This document shows, one piece after another, positions 33,745-44,957 of a stretch of 64,000 nucleotides of DNA. The position numbers and the translations under genes were made by a program. Location: assembly GCA_029204225.1 (NCBI GenBank), contig CM055104.1:54476538-54540537 (forward strand). Direction: 5' to 3'. How positions within the stretch are numbered: position 1 is the stretch's first letter; every line of letters starts with the position of its first letter. The stretch is from Diphasiastrum complanatum. Lineage: Eukaryota; Streptophyta; Lycopodiopsida; Lycopodiales; Lycopodiaceae. The notes beneath the pieces are model-generated. The model was not told the DNA's origin, did not search any database, and saw nothing but the letters and a program-made list of their open reading frames with translations.

Positions 33745-34428
33745 GTCTGCCTTGTCAATGCAAGGCTGATTCTTTTTTGGTTTTCCTAGAAACAGGTGAC
33801 CTTTTTCGTGGAAGAAGCAGGTCTTGGTTCTATCCTCTTTAAAGGCCTAAACTGGTTATGGGACAATAAACCTGAAGCCCACCACCGTTGAATTTATAGA
33901 CAACTCACTCAGACTCTGCCACGTATTCATCTGGCACACGTGGCAGACATCCAGTGGACGAGCCATCTTCCTCCCTGTCAGCTTAACGCAAGCTGCGCTT
34001 CTCTGTCGACGTTTCTTCGCGACACGTTAAGCCCGCCATCGCTTCGACATTTCCAAGAGCATTCAGATTTTGCCACGCGTAATCCATCACCCAATCGGAT
34101 GATTCCAGGTGGTAGGTCGGACACGTGGCTAGCATCCAAGCGTGGGTCCATCGCTTCAGGATTTTATCAGAAACTACTGTTCTACTGTAGAATGCGAGGC
34201 TCGATTTCTTTCTTCATGTTTCTGGATTTTTCTGTCAAACGAGGCAGGAATTGCGATCCATGCTCATGGCTTTCTGATCGCCTGTCTTGGTTTTTCTCTC
34301 AAAGGAGCAACAATTTCCACCCCTGCTGATGCCATTTTGATCGCCTGTGTTTTTGTTTTTGTTTTTTTTCTGTGAAAGAAGCAGGAATTGCGATCCATTC
34401 TGATGGCATTTTGATCGATTTGGCTGCC
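33745..34428 (+). promoter_or_regulatory. Promoter and 5' leader of the FAX-like gene
   Basis: The stretch upstream of exon 1 is less AT-rich than its surroundings. It holds two perfect CACGTG G-boxes in ABRE-like context: CACACGTGGCAG (core 33937-33942) and GGACACGTGGCT (core 34122-34127). Related GCCACGT/GCCACGC elements are near 33919 and 34073. G-box and ABRE elements are known targets of bZIP and bHLH factors in light and ABA responses. No confident TATA box or transcription start was seen. A reading frame across 33940-34329 is interpreted as chance. Confidence 0.5.
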
Positions 34429-34440
34429 ATGGATGACGAG
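34178..34440 (+). repeat. Degenerate tandem repeat (~65-74 bp) up to the start codon
   Basis: Units begin at 34241 (GAGGCAGGAATTGCGATCCA), 34305 (GAGCAACAATTTCCACCCCT) and 34378 (GAAGCAGGAATTGCGATCCA). Each is followed by TGATGGC/CTCATGGC, TTTTGATCG and a T-rich, TGTGAAA/CTCAAA end. A weaker unit precedes at about 34178. The third unit runs into the ATG. Units 1 and 3 can encode EAGIAIH-xx-G-xLI, but in different frames. Confidence 0.7.
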
Positions 34441-34746
34441 AATCCTGCTGCTGCCTCTGGATTGACGTTTTCTGGCAACAAACAATCGAGTTCGAGGTCG
34501 AGGAAGTCTAATTCCATGTCCTGCCTCATGAAATCTAGTTCCACAAGCTCTGATAATCCCGATCCATTGCATGCAGTGCATCCGCCAAAAGACGGTATGG
34601 TGAAGCTGGCAGTCTCCGGTTTGAGGAAATGGAGACCGTTTTCAAAGATCAAAGCAGCACTGAAGAAGAAACCGAGAAAACAGCAAAATGGCGTCAGTAG
34701 TTCAGCTTCAAGAAAGCAAGTTTCTTCGGGGTATGAACACGAATTG
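34429..34746 (+). CDS. FAX: FAX-like gene, exon 1 (start codon)
   Basis: The start ATG sits in GCTGCCATGG, a strong plant initiation context, and opens MDDENPAAASG. Upstream in-frame codons reach only a GTG and then stops, so this is the best start. The exon encodes a Ser/Arg-rich segment (SSSRSRKSNSMS) and a basic patch (SGLRKWRPFSKIKAALKKKP). It ends at GAATTG|GTAAGC with phase 0. The basic, Ser-rich content could suit organelle import or membrane association, but an acidic start is unusual for a plastid transit peptide. On its own the exon has no known domain; its membership rests on the phase match to exon 2 and on the promoter upstream. Confidence 0.65.
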
Positions 34747-37640
34747 GTAAGCAAGGTCACGCATTAGGATATATATTTCAGGATCTAGAAAATAACGATT
34801 TGTATATTTTGGAAGTGGCTATGTTTCTATATTTTCAAGTACAAATGATGGAAATTGCTATTACGAACAAAAAGACTGCATTATCATTGCCAAGAGCAAC
34901 TTAAACCTTTATAGTCTCGATATTACAAACTTTGCATGCACAATTTTTCGACATGCTTTTTGGTAGGCACAGCATCATCATGACCATTACTAAGGCAATT
35001 GGTTCCTTGCTGATGTAATTGATCATTGTGATGGTCATGGACTTAACCGGCTTCATTATGTCATCCCAAGAGGATACATCAGGGTCGAGACCCTTGTTGA
35101 AAGTTATCAAAAAAATGACATTCCAACTACCATTTTTTCCAGCCGTGCAGAATTGGCTGAGTCTCGAATGAAACCGATTATGAAACAACCTCTTGGAAAC
35201 CGACTCAAACTTTTGTTTTTCGTTTTTTTTTTTGTGAAAGTCTTTATGGATATGTTGGTAATAAATAGCCTACGTGCTTCAAGTCGTCTATATTCCAAGT
35301 GAAAAATATCACTAATATTAGGCTAGGTAAGTGAACGTTTCATCATGTGACATGCTTGAACTTTGGCTGGAGTCTGGAAACTATGTTGAATGCCCCTGAA
35401 ATCTAATTGTTTAAAGTTTAAGTCTCGAGAGTCGAGTTGCAGAAGGTGGAAGCTTGTACAACTTCAACTGCAATCTACTTATATCTTAGACTTTACCATT
35501 TAGAAATTAGTACTGACTTGAAACTTGCAAGTTTCAACTTTTAACTACTTTGAAGTTTGAAGACTAGAATCAATGCCGAGACATTCATTAATAATTGCTT
35601 GCTTTTGAAAATTGGAATTTGACATCCATAATGTCAGATGAATCTATCTGCAGGCTTCTGGTAACTAAATGTACAGTCTACTAATTACTAACAAAAGTTG
35701 AATGTAGCATAAATAAAAATCAAAGATTATCATACATTTCAAACCAGTGGTGAACCTTGATGTGATGTCGGTTGTTGCTCTCTAGCTAGTGAAACTACAT
35801 GAGGTGCTGTTGTTGTTCTGCAGTTTTGTTAATTACATAGTAAAGATCCAGAGACTACGATCACTATTCTACTATATACAACATTCTAGTAACTTCTAAG
35901 GTATTAATTTTTCTTGGCCTCCCTACGATGCCACGGTCTTGGAGACTTATCATTCTCCTCCAACCTCTCAATCCTCCTTGGACTTAACTTCAACCTCAAC
36001 CACAAGATCATCATCTTCATCCTCCTCTACCTAAGGTACATATTCCTCAGACTCTGAAGTTTCCAGATTTGAGATTGAGCTTTTCTTTAAAATTTGAGAG
36101 CTCTCAGCTTCTGCTTATCGCCTTGTGTGTGTCAAGGAACAAGTAGAAGGTCCTGCATAATTTGTTGACAATGAATACTATCATGTTAAAAATTGAAGCC
36201 TAAAATTGTTAACTTGAAAATTGTAACTATTTTCCAACTTATGGTAACTAAAGCCTCGTAATGGAGGAATGCATAGAGATCCTCATCCTCTTGTGACCTT
36301 GATGGCAGCTCCACAACTTTCGAGATATCAATATCATGTGGATTGGTCCGCACAAAGTCATGTCATATTGGCTCATCCCTCATGAGTCCACTTCCAAGAG
36401 ATTTGCAATTTGCCAAAGAAGGGCTTATAAAAGCACAAAATGATCTTGTAGGATACACTTCCATCGGCTTCAAGGCTTATTGTATGCACCAAATCAAGTG
36501 TAGGTTCGCGTGCATATACACCAACTTCTCTAGCTGCAAGTTGCAAATTTAGTTGTGCTTTTTAGTATGAATATGAGGGTAAAGATTACAATTTCTCTCA
36601 CATGCAATTATTGTGCAGTCTTGTGAGATGAATAAATGGCTATACTCTAGCACATGTGTTGAATGTCCCCTACCATGTGATTGGGCCCTCACATGAGCCA
36701 CTAGAAATTTGAATGCATTTTTTTCAATTGATTAACAAGAATAGCTCATATCAAATATGCCTTTGTACGGTAACATTATGAAATATCTTACTATTGTAAT
36801 CATCCCATGAATTTTGGAGCATGAGTTGACGACTTTTGTCTTAAGATCAAGATGTTGGAAACATGGACGGAGCTTGGTTGGAGTCTTGAGTCAAGATCAA
36901 GATTAAGAGCTTGAATGAACTGCCATGGAGGACACTGAGTTGTCACACTATTTGAAGATCAAGTTCAAGATCAAGAGATTGGATGCTGTTCTTTAATAGG
37001 CTGTCACAGAGGACACGAGGTCATCAAGGTGACCCAAGATCAAGGTCAGGATATTGAATGCTTCCCTTGACCCCGAAACTCTGTGATCAAGACTATAGGT
37101 ATTTTTGTAGGTGACAAGATTTGTGATTCGTTTTGCAGGTATAGACTATTCAAGAAATAGTTCATAAATGCAAGTCGTGATTTTCGCCAAAAATACGTGT
37201 GATTATATAGGCAAGCTTTACATCAAGAATACATGTAAAATTGTAGGATTATGTCGGTGAGAATTTAATGTCTAATGTAGAAGACTGTGATTAGATATAG
37301 TTAGTAGTCGGAAGGGGTTCAGACAAAATCGCTTGCCTTTCTAGGGATCATCTATGACTAGTACTCTATGTAGTTAGACATGATGAGATGCCATGGTTTA
37401 TATGGATACGACTAGTAGGACATTTCTTGGCTTGGAGATGGATGTGTTGATAGCTACATGCTACTCGTCTTTGAGGCCTGCACATATGGACATCAATATT
37501 TCCCCCTATGCCACATTTCCTCGTATATCATCTCTTTGTCAACGCATGGACTAGTTTTATTACTAGTGGATTCAATGTGGTCTACTAATTTCTTTGCAGG
37601 ATGTGAAAATTGAAGCAGGAGCTTGGTATCCAAAGATCCT
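34747..37640 (+). other. Intron 1, left part: nothing recognised
   Basis: AT-rich intron sequence after the donor GTAAGC. Short frames only. No repeat family was recognised. Confidence 0.4.
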
Positions 37641-37642
37641 AA

Positions 37643-38424
37643 ATGGATAAGATAGACCTAGTTACTACATACAAGGAACCCCATGAGCTAGTGTTGTATA
37701 ATGGCCTTCGTGGATGGCTCTCTTTAGGTGACTTTACCTGCCACCCTCCTAGTGGTGGTTATAGGGTTGTTGACTACCTCATGGCTCTCTCCTTCATTCC
37801 CTACATCTCTAATTTCACATTCTCTCCTACCACCTTGTCTGAACATATATTTCTCTCTTTCCAACTTGGCTTGACCCACATAAACTCACCCCCAACTTCA
37901 CTAAACATTGGCCCTATGCTGCGCTATTTCTTCAACTCTTCATACATGCCTCTTTATCAAGATTCACTCACTCTTTGCTATCTCATATGCCTTATGACTA
38001 CATACATGTATTGGCTGCGGAGGAGTTTGATGTCTAGAGATCCTCACTAGACATTACAAACCCAATTACCACATACAAGAGCACATGTTGCATTATGGAG
38101 ATCCCATGAGTTGGTGTTGTATAATACCCTTCTTGTATGGCCCTCTTTAGCTGCCACCCTCATAGCGGTGGTCATAGTGTTTTTGACTACCCCATGGGCT
38201 CACTCTCTTTCATTCGTTACATCTTTGATATCATAGTTTCTCCTACCACCTTGTCCAGCTATTCTTTTCTCTCTTTCCAACTTATCTTGACCCACATGCA
38301 CTCACCCCTAGCCTTCACTACACGTCGGCCGTATGCCGCGCTATATCTTCAGCTCTTCATCCACCCCTCTATCAAGATGCACTCCACTCTCTACTATCTC
38401 ACATGCATCAAGATGGTTCGCTAG
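37643..38424 (+). pseudogene. LINE endonuclease-like fragment, tandemly duplicated (intron 1)
   Basis: Two tandem copies (about 37680-38045 and 38110-38424) share LYN-L---W-SL, CHP-SGG---V-DY-MG/A-LSFI and SPTTLSE/S--FLSFQL-LTH. The pattern matches the C-terminal part of an APE-type LINE endonuclease (G-xx-S-V-V-D-Y ... S-D-H-x-x-L). The catalytic SDH appears as SEH in copy 1 and is lost in copy 2. Each copy continues into ALYLQLFIH / YFFNSSYMP. No reverse transcriptase is attached. The assignment is by motif only. Confidence 0.5.
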
Positions 38425-38855
38425 GCATCCAAGCTAACTACTTCTCATTTTTGTTTCACATCTTTTCATCCATTGCATTCCCTCTACCAAAACGCATAAA
38501 CCACGATCCTATTTCATATTGCCTCTAAGACTTGGTATATTAATGAATGTAAACAGTTCCATCTCCCATTATAGGACTCGAAACAACCAAGGAGGCTCAA
38601 GCCTTTTCTCCACACCTTCTCCATGATATCAGGAACCAATCACTTTCTCTTCCCTACAAAAAGAGAGGCTATATGGAAGCTGAAAACAAGACTCTTGACC
38701 GCTTGTACAACTCATTATCCAGGTCCTTTGTCAAGAATTCATCAACTTAAACCTTCACTACTGGGAAACCCATATCTGCCTTTAAGTAAGATTAAGATGA
38801 GAAAAGATGAATGAGTACGAGATGATATCGAACGCATCAAACGACTTCAAACGGA

Positions 38856-39830
38856 ATGCCCAGCCCACCTTGCCCTAGACTAGGCCATGCTGATTTGGTT
38901 CATGGCCCGCTTGCCTACGAACGTTTGACGAGAGCTGCCACATTAAGGGATGCCATGGATGAGGCCATCCATGAGGAAGACAAGGGCTTGGATGATGAGT
39001 ATGACTCCCATAAACCAAGGAATGCCTTAGTTGATCCCCCTACAAAGAACAGAGACGATGGATCACGCTCATCCTCCTCAGACACAGCCTCGCAGTTGAT
39101 ATTGCAGCAACTAGACATAATGCAAAGGAACCACCAAGCTCAAATGGAAAATAGCGCATGACTTTAAACAGAAACTGAAAAATACATCCTCCCAAGCACA
39201 ATTCCCAAAACGTGACATTGTTTGGTGCCCAGCTTGCCAACAGAACCACACAGCCAATGAATGTACGCAAGGACGACAAGTGACCCAGAGACTTTGTCTT
39301 CTATAATACCAAGAACCACGACACCCCGACTTGTATGTATAACCCCTGAATTTAGGCCATGTCTAGACAATATCAATGGAGGGCGCAGCAGCCAAACCCT
39401 TAAATCACAAGCCATCAGAAGCCCACATCAGCAAGCAACAACGATTAGCACTCCCCACCCCTAATAACGTTGTGCCTGCATTGGTGGTGCGCCAACCCAA
39501 ACCTCAAATGAATCGCCAGCTGGTACCGGCCAACTACGCATCGTCTACCCAAGACACCCAACCTCAGACCGACCTAGTTTTTGAAAACCACTATCTACCT
39601 ATGGAACTTGGAGTCTTATGTCTTTTTGTTGATGGCTCTGAAGCAGCAATATACCTGCTATACAATTCCATCCTCGATTTAGTGGAAATAGGGGATCTCT
39701 GCATTGCTTTCGTTGTGGGGAAAATCATCAAGTTGTCGAGGGCCCGTGCCCCATTAAATACCACAAACCAGATAGTAGGGGCTTCAATCAGGATCGTTTC
39801 ACATTTATACTGTTTTTGGATTTGAACCAT
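38856..39830 (+). pseudogene. Retroelement gag-like fragment with CCHC knuckle (intron 1)
   Basis: Frame 38856-39161 encodes an acidic helical segment (TLRDAMDEAIHEEDKGLDDE) and a Ser-rich linker ending in QLILQQLDIMQRNHQAQ. After stops and a frame change, WCPACQQNHTANECTQ (39220-39270) forms a C-x2-C-x3-H-x4-C zinc knuckle. A Pro/Thr/Gln-rich tail continues to about 39550. This fits a retroelement gag, possibly LINE ORF1 or gypsy. Frames are broken and no pol follows. Confidence 0.5.
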
Positions 39831-41222
39831 GTATCATGGTGAGATCTGAGTCTATCTAGAACCTAGTCAACCGCATCTAATTGTGGGATATAGAAAGCTT
39901 TATATTAATGGGATCGTTAGGGAATGGACTGCAACTCGGAACAGTATCTTTTATACCTAATTCTAATTGCCTAGTGCTTATGAATTGACTTTCGCACACT
40001 TGATTATTGATTACATTTCAAATTCTGCCCCATTTTGTTACATGTTGTAAAGACCATGTGACTCAAGGGTTATAAGATCTTCCAACATAGCTACTTGTAG
40101 TCACATCATGTCTTCCTCATCAACTTCCTTGTCTCGTGTGATGGGAAAAAACTGCTGAAGTTAGTGCTCAGATCTGGCACAAACTGTTCAGAAAGTAGTA
40201 TACATCATTGTTGCCTTGGTTGATAAGTCGCTTGGAAACTTTGATGATTGCAATTTGGTGTGAGAGTAGCTTGTGGAGACCAACTTGGGTAAAGGATGAA
40301 GAATATTCCTATAGTTTTCAAGATCTTGGAGATATAGCAAGTTGATGTGGTGGGCTGCACCCACCAGTATGATTTCATATGAACTGAGAAGTTCTTTCAT
40401 AAGAAGAGACTTGAATGCTAGAGACACTTAAATTGGGTGCATAACCAAAGTGATTTGTAGTCTATATCAATGCAGAGAGCAACTCCAGAAGGAAGTGCAT
40501 CAGGCCTCGGTGTGAAGATGCAATGTTGGAGGCTGGAGCTTATCATTGGTAAGGGACTCTGTGATCACAACGACATGTGCCTGGAAGCAAAGATATTTCA
40601 ATGTCAGAGTTGGATGCTTTGACATTTGCCAACAAGGAATTGGCAATGCCTCGGTCAGATGCAATGGACTTGTGCTTTGGAAGTCAGGTGAGAGAAGAGA
40701 TTGAACTAGGATGGGATTAATACGTTTGAATGAGGACTTGTCCAATGCTAACAGATATGAAATGACACGAATAGGAGACACTTTGATCATGTACACTTCA
40801 GCATTGTTAATAGTAAAGTCAAACTCCGTAGTTACCATTGCAGCTAATGAAGGGAACTGGGGTCTTTTCTTTTTCCTCTTTTAAGCTTAGATTTGAAGGG
40901 TTGCTCATTTATTGCAGGAAAACTTTTGATAGTCGCTTGCTGAGGAGTAGGATTTTATGTCTTAAGAGTCTTCTGCGAACAATTAGCTGTAATCTGTCCT
41001 AATTTGCTAGATTTCAGGAGCCTTGAGATGCTAATTCTTTGGTGATGTTTGAAGGATCTCTTGTTGATTGCCACAAAGCTTCATATGTACTTAGAGAGCA
41101 TGAAGAGGACTCATGCTTGGAAGTGAGGGAAGGTTGATGTCCCTTGAATGGGTGGATGGAGATGACTTGACCTAGGTTCAATAAAATGCTAAGTAACATG
41201 CTCTTGAGCCCCATGGGGGAGG

Positions 41223-41275
<53 letters not shown>

Positions 41276-42518
41276 GAGTCCATACTATGCCTTCAATTCT
41301 GGAGATGTCTGCAGTACAAAATTCTTTAGTATACTCCGTCAGCATTTATAAGAACCTGATGAAAGGAATCTTGCAGCATCATTGAAACTTCAACAAGAAG
41401 AAACTTCTTGTGAGAGCTTCCAAAGAAGAATGCCTTGTACAGCTTTCCAAAGTTCAATTTGAGGTTGAGAAATGAGTTTTTTTCAAGTAGTGGGTCAACT
41501 ATAATGGTACAGGCAGTGTCAACTCTATTGGCTTGTCCCCTTCTAACAACATCCACAAAGCTCTTCCTAGGTGGAAAGCTTTGAACCATGGTTCAAGCAG
41601 CATAGGACTATTTGTTGGTGATTGCTACTTGTTATCGTGTATTGTCATTTATGCTTCATTTGATGCCATATTTGTGATTGTGCTCGTAACTGAGGGCACT
41701 TAGCCCAGAAGGCCAGGCTGGGTGCACCTTTATCAGACATAAAGCCCACCGAGGAATGGCTTTTTATCGAACTTCCTTTTTGAGAAATTTTCTGATTTTT
41801 CAATTAAGCAGGTAGGCCTATGGGCTTGTTTGTGTGGATGAAAATCACAAGGCGAAAAGCCCTGCCCATTTGGGCATGGGGCTATTGCCTGAGGAAAAGA
41901 CCCAGGGAAATCAAAACTATTTCCCAGGTTTTTATGTGAACATCACTCATGAAAAATTTGTCCATGTGAGAGTGTGAAGCAGGCTTTAAGCTTATATTTC
42001 TTGCATTTAAGACAATCTTACAAAAAACCTATGACACTTCAACAATACCAATTAAATGAAGAATGATGCTCAATGGTATTTCTTAGCACTAGCATCATTG
42101 TGTACAATCTTGTACGTCCACAACTTTAGGCCAAGCCAATTATGGAGCCCATTCTTTGATGTGTCTCTAATCCACGTGCACTTTGGACCTCATGTGCTCC
42201 TCCATGTTTCTGTCTCGATATGGCTTCATTGCCATAAATATTAATTCTATCCAATTTGGGTACCTGCCTGTGGGGGACAAACCTGTAGCTTCGAACATAG
42301 AACTGAAGCTGTTTGAATCACTTACAAAGTTTGAAACCAATAAGTAAAAGGCCAATATCAACATTTGACTCATAAGGTTTTATGGTATGGTGAGCACCGC
42401 TTAGAACCTCCAGTAATGCAAGAAGTAAAAAGTTTAGCTGCTTTTTTTTATTTGCTCGTTTGAGAAAATGTGCTTTTGCAACATGTGGAATTTATATTGG
42501 ACGTTGGATATTGTGCAG
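39831..42518 (+). other. Intron 1, right part, with (GA)n at 41227-41274
   Basis: Several minus-strand frames (40188-40838, 41014-41589) are uninterrupted for 80-110 codons. One contains KSFVDVVRRGQANRVD, but no family is recognised. A (GA)n microsatellite of about 24 units lies at 41227-41274. The intron ends at the acceptor ATTGTGCAG (42518). Confidence 0.45.
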
Positions 42519-43848
42519 AAACTAGAAGCCCTTTCAAAGAAAAAGGATGCTAGGAAAAACGATGAGGTGGCGATTCATTTGGAGGATTCCATGAAACAGG
42601 GTAAGCTGCAAAGGCAACAGCTGGAAGATGAGAGGGACAGGTCCGTGGAAACCGATGAGTTTCTGAGTACAGAAAGCAATGCAGCAGCTAATTCCTCTTC
42701 AGAAGCAACCAGTTCTAATGAAGTATCTGAGCCTGAATTCGAAGAAGCTACTGAAATGGAAAGTACAGCCCCTGGCAATCTGAAGCTTGATGCTATATGT
42801 GGTCCCAGAGACCCGATTGATGAAGGTCCAAATAAGTCAGACAGCCAAACAGACAACTTAGCAGAAACAGCTTTGCCACGAACATGCCACGAACATGCGA
42901 ACAATTTGGCCACTGAAGCTGTTGAAGAGTTTAATGAGGACTTGCAATATTCAGAAATTCAGGCTCATGTAAAGTTCAATCCAAATGACAAAATGAAGGA
43001 AGCAAAACAATTAGTTGAAAACCCTATAAATGAAACAAACGAAGCAACACATGTAGCTGAAAACCCTACAAATGACTTGGTTTTTACAAAGCAATCTTAC
43101 ACAGATCCAGCTGTTAGCAGATTTGATAATGGACTGAGTACTTGGGTCCCAAGCGAGCCTCCTAACCACCTGCCATGCGTGAGCAACACCCCAAATAAAT
43201 TAGTCAAAAAACCTGAATTTGAGTCACTTTACGCAAAGCAATCTCACACAGAGCCAGCTGCCAGCAGATTAGATTATCAGCTAGATTGGCAAACAGGCGA
43301 ATCAGCCAAAGTGGAAGAAGTTGCGGATGAGTTGAAACCAAAAAATGAACAACTGAGGGGATTATCATTTAAGACAGTTGACAATGTGGAACCTCTGAAC
43401 CCAGAAGAGTGCAAAAATCAGGCAAATGCAGATTTTTCTAGTGAAACATTTGGTGAGAAGCTGACATATCAAAGTGACAAGTTTGAAGACGTGAAAAATT
43501 TGGCAGATTATAAGATGATAAGACCTACACAGGCTAATCAAATGTTTTATGAAGATGGTGACAATCTGCATGAGGAAGCCCTGAAATTGCAAGATCCAAA
43601 AGGCTGCAATCGTGAAGAGTCAGCTGATAGGAAGTTTAATACAACAAAGAACCAGAGTGGACAACCAAAGCAACAAGGTTGGGACACAACTCCAGAAGGA
43701 ACAATTGAGATGGAGAAAAAGAATAGGGGATCAACTGCCAAAATCACTCCTAGTCTAGTGAGAGATATTGCCAGGAGCACTACTGGTCAGTCAGGATTTC
43801 CAGAAAATATATTTGCAATTCATGATTTTTGCCTTGGGATTCCATATG
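42519..43848 (+). CDS. FAX: FAX-like gene, exon 2 (N-terminal extension and start of FAX domain)
   Basis: The acceptor TATTGTGCAG precedes 42519, phase 0, and the frame stays open for 443 codons. It starts with a charged helix (KLEALSKKKDARKNDEVA ... GKLQRQQLEDERDRS) that looks like a short coiled coil. A long acidic Ser/Glu/Asn-rich and probably disordered region follows. Inside it a 49-residue unit is repeated: KQSYTDPAVSRFD (43089) and KQSHTEPAASRLD (43236). ENPINE/ENPTND is also repeated. The last 12 codons switch to the conserved NIFAIHDFCLGIPYG, the entry of the TMEM14 domain, and stop at the donor CATATG|GTATGC. Without splicing the frame would run to a stop at 43898. Exon membership is strongly supported. 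Confidence 0.8.
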
Positions 43849-44789
43849 GTATGCCATCTACTATCTTCAGTGTACAGTTTGTTTCTAATAAAAGTTAACC
43901 CTCAATTACAGATAAATTTTATCCTGGCATTTCTATCTCTCTACATTTTCAATCCAGAACGTTATACAAATCTACAAGAGAAAGCTAGATATACTTGCTC
44001 TATGAAATTGGTATGGAGTCATGTACGAGAGGTCTTCATCTTCGCAAGATTTTGTCCAGGGAGTTGATTGATGAAGTTCAATTAATGCGTTACATATTGT
44101 CATGTCCAGCGCTATTTTGTCCTTGGTGGAAGTTAGGAAGTATAACAAGCATGTATCAAGTGATAGAGAGAGACTTTTCTTGGATGTTGAGGACTCCACT
44201 AGACATTCAGGGTTAGGGTTACATAACTATCTCTTGTGACAAAAAGTGGAGAGGTAAAGAGCCCACGCTGCACAATTGTAGGCTTGTCCCATAAGTTCTT
44301 GCTATACTTGAAGTGTCTGGTTATATCTTTGGTGAGTGCACAACGGAGCTTTGTAATAACAACATAAAAACTTCAATGAAACTTAGGGTTAGGGTTCACT
44401 AACAGAAACAATAGTAAATGAATAAGACAAAGGAGTAGGGAAGGAAAATTTGAGAGAAGATGTATAATTGGATTGTGGTTTTCCTCTTACTGAAGTATGA
44501 TGCTCGTGAAGGCTGATCTGGGTAAGTTTTTCTTTTTTCCCATCATAATTGATCCATCTGTTTTTCCTTGATTATATTTTGTTCTCACTTGAATGAACAG
44601 GCTGACAAAAGGTTTAAATAAGGTGCTTATTGTATGAGCAAGGCTTTTCAGGGTAAATCATATTGGTTAAGTTGTTTGGTTACTGAGTTATTAAACTCTT
44701 GCAGACATGTGATATATTCTACATTTTGATTTATTCATTCTTAAACTGATGTTTTTTTCGATTGATTAGATTTCACTTCCATCTTTCAG

Positions 44790-44957
44790 GTTGTCTTTTA
44801 ATTGCTGAAAGCTTGCTTTGGTTCATTGCTACTTGGAGGACTTCTCCCTTTTATACTGGAGTGCTATTGGGTGGTCTAATTCTTGCCTCTAGTATCTCAA
44901 GTTTGAAGGCCTGGAGTGAGGGATGCTCATCTAGGACTCAAATGAAGGCCCAAGCAG
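44790..44957 (+). CDS. FAX: FAX-like gene, exon 3 (TMEM14 domain, helices 1-2)
   Basis: The acceptor CTTTCAG precedes 44790. The split Gly codon (g|gt) restores IPYG-CLLIAESLLW. The exon encodes helix 1 (CLLIAESLLWFIA), a TWRTSPF loop, helix 2 (YTGVLLGGLILASSISSL) and the conserved LKAWSEGCSS, matching the SLKxWxEGxSS block of FAX proteins. It ends at the donor GCAG|GTATG, phase 1. Its 168 bp are open in this frame and stops follow directly after the donor, as expected for a real exon. Confidence 0.88.

Noticed and set aside
33940-34329. Upstream frame MADIQWTSHLPP... as a plastid transit peptide for the FAX protein
   Set aside because: It ends in a stop before the exon 1 start and overlaps G-boxes and tandem repeats. 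No splice route that would join it in frame was seen.
42468-42518. Exon 2 starting at an upstream methionine codon
   Set aside because: A consensus acceptor (TTGTGCAG at 42518) with exact phase match to exon 1 explains the open frame better. The upstream part reads as intron.
43849-43898. FAX-like exon 2 continuing to the stop at 43898
   Set aside because: The frame after GIPYG loses all similarity to the family, while splicing at CATATG|GTATGC restores it in exon 3.
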